Shown here piece by piece: positions 26,421 through 34,004 of a DNA stretch of 34,004 nucleotides. The notes beneath the pieces are model-generated. The model was given only the letters and a program-made list of their open reading frames with translations, ran no database searches and was not told the origin of the DNA. Numbering within the stretch: position 1 is the first letter of the stretch; each line of letters starts with the position of its first letter. The stretch comes from Fidelibacterota bacterium (GTDB lineage: Bacteria > Fidelibacterota > Marinisomatia > SCGC-AAA003-L08 > JACNLC01), in the NCBI GenBank assembly GCA_014381725.1, contig JACNLC010000062.1, forward strand, positions 1 through 34,004, in the 5' to 3' direction. The translations under genes and the position numbers were made by a program.

Positions 26421-26430
26421 ATCTATTACT

Positions 26431-26490
26431 AACCTTGCGAAGGTTTACCAGTTCCGACTTAGCGTTGTGGGGACCTTCGCAGGGTTTTAT
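26431..26490 (+). terminator. Long-loop terminator hairpin after the 924-aa gene
   Basis: AACCTTGCGAAGGT (26431-26444) pairs with ACCTTCGCAGGGTT (26473-26486), one mismatch, across a 28-base loop, followed by a short T-run. Strong stem but weak T-tract, so termination may be partial. Confidence 0.7.
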
Positions 26491-26516
26491 CTTTAACTTA
26501 AACATGAAAGACAATA

Positions 26517-29500
26517 ATGAAACATACTAGATTAATGTTGTTGGTTATGAGCTTACTTATTGGAAGCTCAGGGCTATTGTTTCCTTCCGGGAAAATGCCA
26601 TATCACAGAGATAATACTATCCTGTTTTGCCTTAATTCTAATCAAGAGTTATTGGAGATTTCAAGACAAGATAATGGTGTAACTATAGATAATTCTGAAA
26701 TCAATAGATATTTCCAAGAAAATGGAATTATAGATATTGAGGTGTGGTCACCAGCTGCAGGACCAAATGATTACGACGGAGAGATTTATCTCAATCGAAT
26801 CTATCGTGCATATATTTCTGAAAACTCAAAGTCTGAGATTAACTATATCAAAGAAAATATAGCATATCTATCTTGTGTGTTATCATCTGAATTTGAAAAT
26901 ATTAACAAACCGTTTTACTCTCCGAATGATCCTCGATTAAACGAACAGTGTAGCATTGAAGCTGTTAAAGCAGATTTTGCGTGGGATTATTGGATAGATT
27001 CAGGTTTAATTCCTGGAGACCAACATGTTTTGTTAGCATCTGTTGATACTGCAGTTGATTATACTCACCCTGATTTAGAACAAACAAATTGGATAAACCA
27101 AAATGAAATTCCAGCAGGTATATTTGATATAGCTGATACGGATGGTAATGGTTATGTAACATCTACAGAAGTTATTGAGTTTTTGGAAATTGAAGGTTAT
27201 GACCTTAATGAGGATGGACTAATTAATCTAGAAGATGCGATACACCAAGGATCTCCATTCATAGATGGAGTTGACGCTGATGATTGGGATAATAATCCAT
27301 CTTCATATGTAGACGATTTAATAGGATGGGATTGCTCAGGTTACAGTGGTGCTGATGATAATAATCCATATCCTAAATTAGGAGTTCAAAATAATGGTAC
27401 TTGGGCACACGGGACTCATGTGGCAGGTATTTTAGGCGCAGCTTCCGACAATAATATTGGAATAGCGTCAACATCTTTTAACTGTAGTGTGATGCCTGTA
27501 AAATGTTCACGAGAAAATCAAACTGGAGACCCTTATGTATCTGATGGTTATTCTGGGATTCTATATGCTGCAAAAGCTGGTTTTGCATCTGGAACATTTA
27601 CAATTATTAACTGTAGTTGGGGTGGTGGTGGTTATAGTGGTTATGAACAAAGCCAAATTGATATTGCTCACGATAACTATGGTGCTGTAATTGTTGCAGC
27701 AGCTGGTAATGGTGATGATTATACTTGGCAGGAAGAATATTCAGCTCATTATCCATCAAGTTATGATAATGTGATTTCTGTATGTGCAATGGGATGTAGT
27801 GGATCTTGGGGTCATTGGGCTACTTACCACGAAACAGTAGATTTAGCAGCACCAGGTGAAGACATTTTAAGTGCGATTATTGGTAATGGTTATGAAGCTT
27901 GGCATGGTTCTTCTATGGCAAGTCCAAACGCAGCAAGTTGTATTGGTTTGCTCAAGGCATTTTTCCCTGATATGACAAATACTGAACTTGAAGAGAGAAT
28001 AGTTCAAACTGCAGACGATTTTATTTATGATTTAAATCCCGGATACGATACTTGTGATGGTGCTGATGGAAATCACACTGGAACTGACTGTTTTGGCTCG
28101 GGGATGGTAGATGTATTCAAAGCTATTGGTGGGGATATATTTCCGAATTTGAGTTATTTTAGTCACTCATTTATCCTAAACGGTGGTGATGGAGACGGTG
28201 TTTTAAATCCAGGTGAACCTGCTGAGATGAGAGTAATATTAAGCAATGAAACTGGTTGGGTAAATGCAGAAAATGTATCAGCAACATTAAGTTGCGAGCA
28301 TCCTCAAGTAACAATTACAGATGATTCTGCAGTTTATCCTAATACGATTAATGCTGGTGGTACAGGAGTAAACATATCTGATACTTTTGCGTTTGAACTT
28401 GCAGATGATATTGAGTTAGGCGATGTTGAGTTTTTACTACTTGTAACATCTGATGCAAGCGAAGAATTAACTTATTACAAAACCATAGAATTTGTAGTAA
28501 CAGTTTCTATAAATCAAGATGGTTGGCCTGTTAGTATGGATAATCAAGTAGTATCATCACCTGCAGTTTTTGATGTAAATAACGATGGAATAAACGAAAT
28601 AATTTTTGGTGATTACAACGGATTGGTTCACGCATTTGGTATTAATGGACAGGAAATTAGTGGTTTCCCTTTTGAAACTGGTAGCCAAATTTGGGGATCT
28701 CCAGCGATAGCTGATATAGAAGATGACGGAGATTATGAAATTGTAATCGGATCAAAAGACAAACATTTGTATATTCTTAATTCTGATGGATCTGTTCAAG
28801 CAGACTATGATTCAGAGCAGTATATTATGGGAACTCCTTCAATTGGTAATATTGACGATGATAGTGATTTAGAAGTTATCTTTGGAGGATATTCTTCTCC
28901 AGGTAAACTTTTTGCAATTAATGCAGATGGTTCTCTTGTTCCTGGATTTCCTTATGAAATTGGAGAAAAAATCCAACGAGGAGTAACTATTGCTGATATC
29001 AATGGAAATGGTAAAGTAGAAATGATTTTCGGTACAGACAGCGAGAACATCCATCTGATTTATGATAATTTAACAGAAGCACCTGGATTTCCTTTTGAAG
29101 CAGGAAATGATTTTAGAACTGCTCCATCTGTTCTGACTATAGACGGAGAGGTTATTATTTTTGCCGGCTCAAGGGATGATAATTTTTATGCAATAAATAT
29201 AGATGGAAGTTTAAGATTTACTATTGAAACCGGAGATGATGTAAGCACATCACCTGGCTTTGTTGTAATTGAAGATGAGATTGCTGTTTTCTTTGGCTCG
29301 GAAGATGGATTTATTTATGGTGTAAATACTAATGGTCAAAGCATAGACGGATGGCCTATTGATGTTGGTGATCAAATTGTTTCATCACCTGTGTTTGCTG
29401 ATTTAGATGGTGACGGAACTGCAGAAATAATTACTGGAACTGATATGGGAGATATCCTTGCTTATAATTTAGACGGTTCTCTTTATAATCGTTTCCCAAT

Positions 29501-29999
29501 TGAAAATGAATTCCCTATTTCTGGTTCACCTGCCTTGCAGGATATTGATTCAGATGGAGATTTGGAGATACTCATTGGCTCTACTGGAAGTATGGTAATT
29601 ATAGATATAAAAGAAACTGGAAATAATACCGATTTCTGGAATATGCACCGTGGAAATCTTCTAAGAACAGGTTTCTATACAGATGGCTCTGCGAGTATTG
29701 GTGATTTTCAATATTCAATTAACAATTTTCAATTAGAAAAAGCTTATCCGAATCCATTTAACCCAGTAACAACTATTACATACCAACTCCCAACTCCCAG
29801 TTCTGTACTACTTGCTATTTACAATATTAATGGTCAGTTAGTTGAACAGTTGGTAGATAGACAAATGGAAATCGGTTACCATCAAGTAACTTGGAATGCA
29901 GATAATCACCCAAGTGGGATATATATTATGAGATTTACAGCTAATGGTATTAATGGTAAATCTTACAAAGAAACTCAGAAATTACTACTAATAAAATAA
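26517..29999 (+). CDS. Secreted subtilisin-like serine protease (S8) with EF-hand insert, FG-GAP-like repeats and T9SS sorting domain
   Basis: 1160 aa; signal peptide to about residue 23; propeptide-like region about 30-145. The catalytic triad is complete: Asp177 in SVDTAVDYTHPDL, His298 in WAHGTHVAG and Ser466 in GSSMASPN, with oxyanion Asn398 in AAAGNGDD. Between Asp and His are two canonical EF-hand loops, DTDGNGYVTSTE (207-218) and DLNEDGLINLED (229-240). Residues about 540-665 form an Ig-like domain (GDGVLNPGEPAEMRVIL). Residues 668-1058 form a propeller of FG-GAP/VCBS-like blades (SSPAVFDVNNDGINEIIFGD, SPAIADIEDDGDYEIVIGS). The sorting domain starts near 1075 (AYPNPFNPVTTITYQLP, SGIYIMRF). 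It should cleave extracellular protein, probably in a Ca-dependent way (inference). The long propeller may hold substrate. Confidence 0.95.
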   Translation: MKHTRLMLLVMSLLIGSSGLLFPSGKMPYHRDNTILFCLNSNQELLEISRQDNGVTIDNSEINRYFQENGIIDIEVWSPAAGPNDYDGEIYLNRIYRAYISENSKSEINYIKENIAYLSCVLSSEFENINKPFYSPNDPRLNEQCSIEAVKADFAWDYWIDSGLIPGDQHVLLASVDTAVDYTHPDLEQTNWINQNEIPAGIFDIADTDGNGYVTSTEVIEFLEIEGYDLNEDGLINLEDAIHQGSPFIDGVDADDWDNNPSSYVDDLIGWDCSGYSGADDNNPYPKLGVQNNGTWAHGTHVAGILGAASDNNIGIASTSFNCSVMPVKCSRENQTGDPYVSDGYSGILYAAKAGFASGTFTIINCSWGGGGYSGYEQSQIDIAHDNYGAVIVAAAGNGDDYTWQEEYSAHYPSSYDNVISVCAMGCSGSWGHWATYHETVDLAAPGEDILSAIIGNGYEAWHGSSMASPNAASCIGLLKAFFPDMTNTELEERIVQTADDFIYDLNPGYDTCDGADGNHTGTDCFGSGMVDVFKAIGGDIFPNLSYFSHSFILNGGDGDGVLNPGEPAEMRVILSNETGWVNAENVSATLSCEHPQVTITDDSAVYPNTINAGGTGVNISDTFAFELADDIELGDVEFLLLVTSDASEELTYYKTIEFVVTVSINQDGWPVSMDNQVVSSPAVFDVNNDGINEIIFGDYNGLVHAFGINGQEISGFPFETGSQIWGSPAIADIEDDGDYEIVIGSKDKHLYILNSDGSVQADYDSEQYIMGTPSIGNIDDDSDLEVIFGGYSSPGKLFAINADGSLVPGFPYEIGEKIQRGVTIADINGNGKVEMIFGTDSENIHLIYDNLTEAPGFPFEAGNDFRTAPSVLTIDGEVIIFAGSRDDNFYAINIDGSLRFTIETGDDVSTSPGFVVIEDEIAVFFGSEDGFIYGVNTNGQSIDGWPIDVGDQIVSSPVFADLDGDGTAEIITGTDMGDILAYNLDGSLYNRFPIENEFPISGSPALQDIDSDGDLEILIGSTGSMVIIDIKETGNNTDFWNMHRGNLLRTGFYTDGSASIGDFQYSINNFQLEKAYPNPFNPVTTITYQLPTPSSVLLAIYNINGQLVEQLVDRQMEIGYHQVTWNADNHPSGIYIMRFTANGINGKSYKETQKLLLIK

Positions 30000-30087
30000 A
30001 AGCTGAGTTATTTATTGCACAAATTACTAAATTAAAAGCTTGATTATCAATTAGATTTTATTAACTAAAGTAAAAAGGAGAAACAAA

Positions 30088-32274
30088 ATGAGACAATTAG
30101 TAAAGATGATAACCATTGCTGTTTTCAGTTTTGGTCTTGTGTTTGGTGTAGTATCCAGATCAAGCCATAAAGTAAGCAATGTTTATAAACCTCGCTTTGA
30201 GCCAACAGGAAGTGTGCTAGATAATGGCACTTCAAGTCCTATTATGCAATACAATAGCCGTGATAACTATTTCCAAGCTGCACTAATAGATTCATCAAAA
30301 AATGGTTATGGTATGATTGCAGGAGGTACTTACCCTCTAGCAGTTCGTGCCGAAGGATTTTTTGCTGTTTACCGTCAATGGGCAGGAGAAACCGGTACAA
30401 GTGGCCAAATAGGTTCAGCATTTTCTGAAGATGGCGCAGATTGGACAACCTACCAGAATCTAAATCCTGGTATGGGAGTTGGCCGTTATCCAAGTGCATT
30501 AGCAAATGAAGAATATCCTTATGCATTTTGGAATGAGTACACAGGCGATGGAAATCCAAGTTATGGTGGAAGGCCATATTATGCTTATGATGAATTTGGA
30601 TGGGATGGCGGTTCTTTTTCAGAGCCCTACAATGTTGATCCTGCTTGGACAGCAGGTAAAGATTTATGGGTAGGTTCTGTAGATTATTCTTATGATGCAG
30701 ACAATGATGAACATCATTTTAATGCTTGTTATAATGATTGGACAAGAGCAGATCGTTATTGTTTCACATCAGAAGCTTATGAAGATGGATTTATAGTTTT
30801 CAGTAACGAAAATAAAGTAATTGATGAAAACACTGATTTTATAGGTGGTGATGATGAAGGAAGTTATATGTCTAGCCCTGTTCTTGATATCAACGAGAGT
30901 GGTGTTGGGTATGTTGCAGTTTCTGCATACTTCTTGGGTGCAACTGATGGTGTAAGTCATTATGCTAATACACACACAATTGTATTTAAAGGGACTAATG
31001 ATTATGGTGAACACTGGGATGATGGAGACCAAGGTGGTTCAGGTTACTATTTTATTCCAGATAATGTATTTGATCATATGTTTACAAGTGGTGTATTCGA
31101 TGAGTCAACAGAATATGATCCTTGCTTTTTAGATGAAAACGGAGAACCATATTATTTTAATGAACTTTTTGTGACTTATGATTTTGCATTAAAAGTAGAT
31201 TCTGATGGTAATCCACATTTTATTGGCGGAATTTTACCTTCATCTGCGGATTTTATTTTCCCTGGTTTTAAAGATAATGGATATTATCATTTTACTATTG
31301 ATAAAGATTATTTATTAGATCCAGGCGCACCTCAAAGTGCAACAGGCTGGAATTACTCTAAAGTGATTGCTACTGACGATATGTGGCCTTATGAAGACGA
31401 AGACGGACTTTCATACTGGCAAAATGTATTTCCATCATTAGCAATTAGTACAGAAAATGAAGACATTATGTATGTTGCTGTATCTGGTCCAGCTGCTACT
31501 GATTTTGTTACAGTAGATGATTCTGGAACTCCAGATGATGAATGTGATGATATGGGCTTTAGACCAACTTGGAATGAAGATGTTTATGTTGTTAAAACTA
31601 CTGATGGCGGTGCTGCTTGGTGGGATCCATACAATGTTACAAATACAACTCCAGATTGTTGGGTAGCTGCGTGTTCAGATGTACAATACCACAATGAGGA
31701 AGATTGTATAGCCGCAGGTGAAACTTGGAGTTTGCTTGGAGCAGAAGAAGTTCATTGTGAAGATGCAGAATTCTGTGCAGATGGCGAAACTATGAATCAA
31801 CCTGATGAAATAAGTGCACACGCAGGTAATGGTGCAACTGACGAAGTTATGTATGTTATGTTTCAAAGTCCAGATTGGTGCTATGGTTCAACAACAGGTG
31901 ATATGAGTGCACCAAATCATAAAAATCGTGTGTATGTCGGAACAGTAACTATCGAAGGAACTGCGTCAACTGATCCAATTAGTGATGTAGTTGTTTCAAG
32001 TTATGAATTGAATAGTGCATATCCTAATCCGTTTAATCCTACAACTGCAATTCAATACACTGTTGCAAATGCTGGCGATGTATCAATTACAGTTTATGAT
32101 ATGCTTGGCCGTGAAGTAAGAACTTTAGTTTCTGAACATCACAATCCTGCTACATATTCTGTTTATTGGAATGGTATGGATAACACTAATAACGAAGTTT
32201 CTAGTGGTGTTTATTTCTATAAAATGACAGCAAATGATTTTGTTAAAACAAACAAGATTGTATTCATGAAATAA
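30088..32274 (+). CDS. 728-aa T9SS exoprotein, possible sialidase-like/BNR beta-propeller
   Basis: ATG 30088 follows AAGGAG by 7 bases. The signal peptide ends near residue 23 (AVFSFGLVFGVVS). The body has repeated strand patterns with S.DG..W-type motifs (FSEDGADWTTYQNL, VVKTTDGGAAWWDP) that suggest BNR/sialidase-like propeller blades. I do not see a complete sialidase active site, so no enzymatic claim is made. A Cys-rich insert lies near residues 525-575 (DCWVAACSDVQYHNEEDC, HCEDAEFCADGE). The sorting domain starts at about 643 (SAYPNPFNPTTAIQYTV, SSGVYFYKMTA). Its 263-base coding sequence and the following hairpin are closely repeated in the next gene. Its promoter is not obvious; the 88-base upstream gap shows no terminator. 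Confidence 0.88.
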   Translation: MRQLVKMITIAVFSFGLVFGVVSRSSHKVSNVYKPRFEPTGSVLDNGTSSPIMQYNSRDNYFQAALIDSSKNGYGMIAGGTYPLAVRAEGFFAVYRQWAGETGTSGQIGSAFSEDGADWTTYQNLNPGMGVGRYPSALANEEYPYAFWNEYTGDGNPSYGGRPYYAYDEFGWDGGSFSEPYNVDPAWTAGKDLWVGSVDYSYDADNDEHHFNACYNDWTRADRYCFTSEAYEDGFIVFSNENKVIDENTDFIGGDDEGSYMSSPVLDINESGVGYVAVSAYFLGATDGVSHYANTHTIVFKGTNDYGEHWDDGDQGGSGYYFIPDNVFDHMFTSGVFDESTEYDPCFLDENGEPYYFNELFVTYDFALKVDSDGNPHFIGGILPSSADFIFPGFKDNGYYHFTIDKDYLLDPGAPQSATGWNYSKVIATDDMWPYEDEDGLSYWQNVFPSLAISTENEDIMYVAVSGPAATDFVTVDDSGTPDDECDDMGFRPTWNEDVYVVKTTDGGAAWWDPYNVTNTTPDCWVAACSDVQYHNEEDCIAAGETWSLLGAEEVHCEDAEFCADGETMNQPDEISAHAGNGATDEVMYVMFQSPDWCYGSTTGDMSAPNHKNRVYVGTVTIEGTASTDPISDVVVSSYELNSAYPNPFNPTTAIQYTVANAGDVSITVYDMLGREVRTLVSEHHNPATYSVYWNGMDNTNNEVSSGVYFYKMTANDFVKTNKIVFMK
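32012..32274 (+). repeat. Sorting-domain repeat, copy 1 (263 bp)
   Basis: Aligned without gaps to 33224-33486. I count about 16 differences in 263 bases. It covers the whole PNPFNP sorting domain of the 728-aa protein and stops at the stop codon. Confidence 0.9.
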
Positions 32275-32303
32275 AATAGAACACAGTTTGTAAAGTTTAA
32301 GTA

Positions 32304-32330
32304 GGGGCGATTCACGAATCGCCCCTTTTT
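32304..32330 (+). terminator. Terminator after the 728-aa gene
   Basis: GGGGCGATTC pairs perfectly with GAATCGCCCC around AC, followed by five T. The same stem, with loop GT, ends the next gene. Confidence 0.92.
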
Positions 32331-32697
32331 GTTTACCGAATATTGCACTTCCCTATAACTAGGTAAGTGCTGGCAGGCAAGGTGAAAAATATCAATCTGT
32401 ACAAAGTATGCTTGCTCACTTGTCAATTAATAACGAGTGTCGAACATCGTTTAATGAATGTTGATTTATGAAGAAAATTGGATTTGTCCAATATTTCTTC
32501 TTTTCGATGGAGTGGATTAAGGTGTGTGGTAACTCAATAAAACCTTGTAAATGTTGTCGTTGGCTTTAGGATGAAAACTTTAGAATTGTTTATCTTTCAA
32601 ATCACTCAATTAGTTTTACAATTTCAATGTATTTATGATTATTGATTTATGTCTATATTAGCACATTAACAATTTATCTCATTTTAGGAGGTTGACG
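32331..32697. other. Intergenic region before the 262-aa gene
   Basis: About 370 bases with no convincing gene on either strand. A minus-strand frame at 32217-32426 is a shadow over the sorting-domain end and terminator. Apart from the strong AGGAGG at its 3' end I see no conserved structure and no clear promoter. Confidence 0.5.
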
Positions 32698-33486
32698 ATG
32701 AAAAAATTGATAGTAATACTTTTTGCATGTGGATTTCTATTTAGTACTGATATGAATTTATGGGTATCCGATGTTACAAATTCATCTGTTCAAATATCAG
32801 CATCAAGCGCAGAAGGCCTTGTTGAGATTTCTGGTTTCCAGTTTAATTTGGTTACAGATCCGATCAGTAATAATATTTTAGAACTTATCGATACACTTTT
32901 TGTTGAAGGAGATACTGTTTCTTCTTCAATTTTATATCCAATATCTGGTGCAGTAACTGAGTCAAATTTCACCTGCTTTGCAAATCCTGAAGGGAAGATA
33001 GTAAGTTTTTCATTTGAAGTAAATCCGATTGCGTTTGAAGGAACTCAAGTTTTGGCAGAATTCACTTGGGATATTAGTGATGTTGCAATCACGAGTGTTA
33101 CAGTTGAAGATCCGGTATTCATATTTTCAAGTGGTGAATCACTAATCGAGTTATCTGTTGATGTCGGTGAACCTTTTGTCTTGGGAACTAGTATTTTCGA
33201 AAATATAAGTACATTTAAATTAGATAGTGCATATCCTAATCCGTTTAATCCTATAACTGCAATTCAATATACAGTAGCAAATGTTGGCTATGTATCAATT
33301 ATAGTTTATGATATGCTCGGCCGTGAAGTAAGAACTTTAGTATCTGAACATCATAATCCTGCTACATATTATGTTAATTGGAATGGTATAGATAACACTA
33401 ATAACGAAGTTTCTAGTGGTGTTTATTTCTATAAAATGACAGCTGGTGATTTTGTTAAAACAAACAAGATTGTATTCATGAAATAA
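32698..33486 (+). CDS. Small T9SS exoprotein with one N-terminal beta-sandwich (cohesin-like) domain
   Basis: 262 aa from ATG 32698, which has an ideal AGGAGG 6 bases upstream; the TTG at 32692 is rejected because it overlaps the AGGAGG. The signal peptide ends near residue 16 (LIVILFACGFLFS). Residues about 18-165 form one domain with alternating strands (VEISGFQFNLVTDP, IVSFSFEVNPIAFEGTQVLA). It resembles the first strands of cohesin-type modules, but this is a weak match by eye. Residues 177-262 are a PNPFNP sorting domain nearly the same as that of the upstream 728-aa protein. It may be a small surface-anchored binding or docking module. Confidence 0.85.
   Translation: MKKLIVILFACGFLFSTDMNLWVSDVTNSSVQISASSAEGLVEISGFQFNLVTDPISNNILELIDTLFVEGDTVSSSILYPISGAVTESNFTCFANPEGKIVSFSFEVNPIAFEGTQVLAEFTWDISDVAITSVTVEDPVFIFSSGESLIELSVDVGEPFVLGTSIFENISTFKLDSAYPNPFNPITAIQYTVANVGYVSIIVYDMLGREVRTLVSEHHNPATYYVNWNGIDNTNNEVSSGVYFYKMTAGDFVKTNKIVFMK
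33224..33486 (+). repeat. Sorting-domain repeat, copy 2 (263 bp)
   Basis: Partner of 32012-32274 at offset 1212. Changes are scattered and include several amino-acid replacements (T/I, A/V, D/Y, T/I, S/Y, Y/N, M/I, N/G), so it is older than the 1263-bp repeat. Confidence 0.9.
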
Positions 33487-33515
33487 CAGCAGTTTAATCA
33501 GTTTATAAATTAAAG

Positions 33516-33545
33516 AAAAGGGGCGATTCGTGAATCGCCCCTTTT
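33516..33545. terminator. Bidirectional terminator after the 262-aa gene
   Basis: AAAAGGGGCGATTC pairs with GAATCGCCCCTTTT around GT. The A-run on the left and T-run on the right would allow termination in both directions. It separates the exoprotein array from the rRNA operon. Confidence 0.9.
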
Positions 33546-33952
33546 CAATATCCTGGGGGTTTGTTACATGCAACAATTAATTATTTGTATTTTGCCCAAA
33601 ACAAATATTTAGCAATAACAAACTCCAGTCATAAATGAATAGTTAAATATCGTCTAAAGAATAAATTATTTTGAAAATACACAAAATATCATTTTGGTGA
33701 TGTTATTAGACTGATGTAATTTATGTGCCCTGCAAGAGATTAGTTATAAAGCAGGTGTGTAGAAAAATAAAATAAAAATAATTGATAAAAGTGTTGTTCA
33801 AAGTATGTAAACACTTTTAAATTTAGAAGCTCTGCACAAGAGTATTTTTTTGAAGTATAGATTTTTGAAATTGAGAGTGCGTGAGTGTTCAATATTTGAG
33901 TGGTCGTAAACGATCAACAAAAATAAAAAAGATAATGAGTTAATCAAACTAT
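33546..33952 (+). promoter_or_regulatory. rRNA operon upstream/leader region
   Basis: About 400 bases of AT-rich, gene-free DNA before 16S. Candidate promoter elements: TTGATA (33782) with TATGTA (33804), 16-base spacer; and TTGAAA (33865) with TCAATA (33889), 18-base spacer. A 9-bp inverted repeat AAAAGTGTT/AACACTTTT (33787-33818) covers the first candidate. The rRNA promoter must lie here by position, but I cannot choose between the candidates and see no clear boxA. Confidence 0.4.
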
Positions 33953-34004
33953 ACAATGGAGAGTTTGATCCTGGCTCAGGACGAACGCTGGCGGCGTGCT
34001 TAAC
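33953..34004 (+). rRNA. rrs: 16S ribosomal RNA, 5' end only
   Basis: The universal bacterial 5' sequence AGAGTTTGATCCTGGCTCAG starts at 33960, followed by GACGAACGCTGGCGGCGTGC. Matching the E. coli 5' end, where this motif begins at base 8, puts the mature start near 33953. The gene runs off the window. The bases after the motif differ from the usual GATGAACGCTAGCGGCAGGC of Bacteroidota, which argues against that phylum even though T9SS genes are abundant. Confidence 0.97.

Noticed and set aside
30088-32274. Calling the 728-aa protein a sialidase
   Set aside because: Only weak BNR-like motifs are visible; the arginine triad and other active-site residues could not be identified.

Overview
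The window is an AT-rich, single-strand array of very large secreted and outer-membrane proteins that runs directly into the 5' end of a 16S rRNA gene (from about 33953). All convincing genes are on the + strand, in the same direction as the rRNA gene. Seven proteins end in type IX secretion (T9SS) C-terminal sorting domains. Five of these carry the (Y/H)PNPFNP...G(V/L)Y form (genes at 1, 3028, 23646, 26517 and 30088), a sixth is at 32698, and two further proteins (14747 and 19303) carry a divergent form. This sorting signal is characteristic of the Fibrobacterota-Chlorobiota-Bacteroidota (FCB) superphylum. The 16S start (GACGAACGCTGGCGGCGTG) does not look like Bacteroidota. Together with long PNPFNP-bearing exoproteins, this suggests a Marinimicrobia (SAR406)-like or related FCB lineage. 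The lineage is an inference from about 50 bases of rRNA plus protein style.

Layout: (1) 1-2663, a 5'-truncated cadherin/Ig-like repeat adhesin; (2) 3028-7401, a 1457-aa mosaic exoprotein; (3) 7402-8286, a gene-free stretch dense in hairpins; (4) 8287-10407, a possible lipoprotein with Asp-rich repeats; (5) 10402-11228, a REP-associated tyrosine transposase (RAYT) gene with four hairpins on each side; (6) 11265-14732, a TonB-receptor-like outer-membrane barrel; (7) 14747-23595, two alternating pairs of 'large exoprotein with divergent sorting domain + PorV/PorQ-family barrel', where the two PorV-like genes sit in 1263-bp direct repeats that look identical; (8) 23646-33486, four more T9SS exoproteins, including a subtilisin-type protease; (9) the rRNA promoter region and the start of 16S.

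How the genes fit together: signal peptides send the products to the periplasm, and the C-terminal domains direct most of them through T9SS to the cell surface. The PorV-like proteins belong to the family that, in characterised T9SS systems, collects cargo at the outer membrane. The TonB-like barrel, the Asp-rich lipoprotein and the exoprotein/PorV pairs look like one cell-surface locus. The substrate cannot be read from the sequence.

The strongest unusual signals are the 1263-bp repeats that make a 4331-bp cargo-PorV module potentially excisable; the complete RAYT/REP element whose border contains the stop codon of the upstream gene; an apparent rule of domain nesting, with FN3 domains interrupted at the same loop in four places and a cadherin/Ig-like domain interrupted by a 116-aa domain; and an identical 537-bp in-frame tandem repeat.
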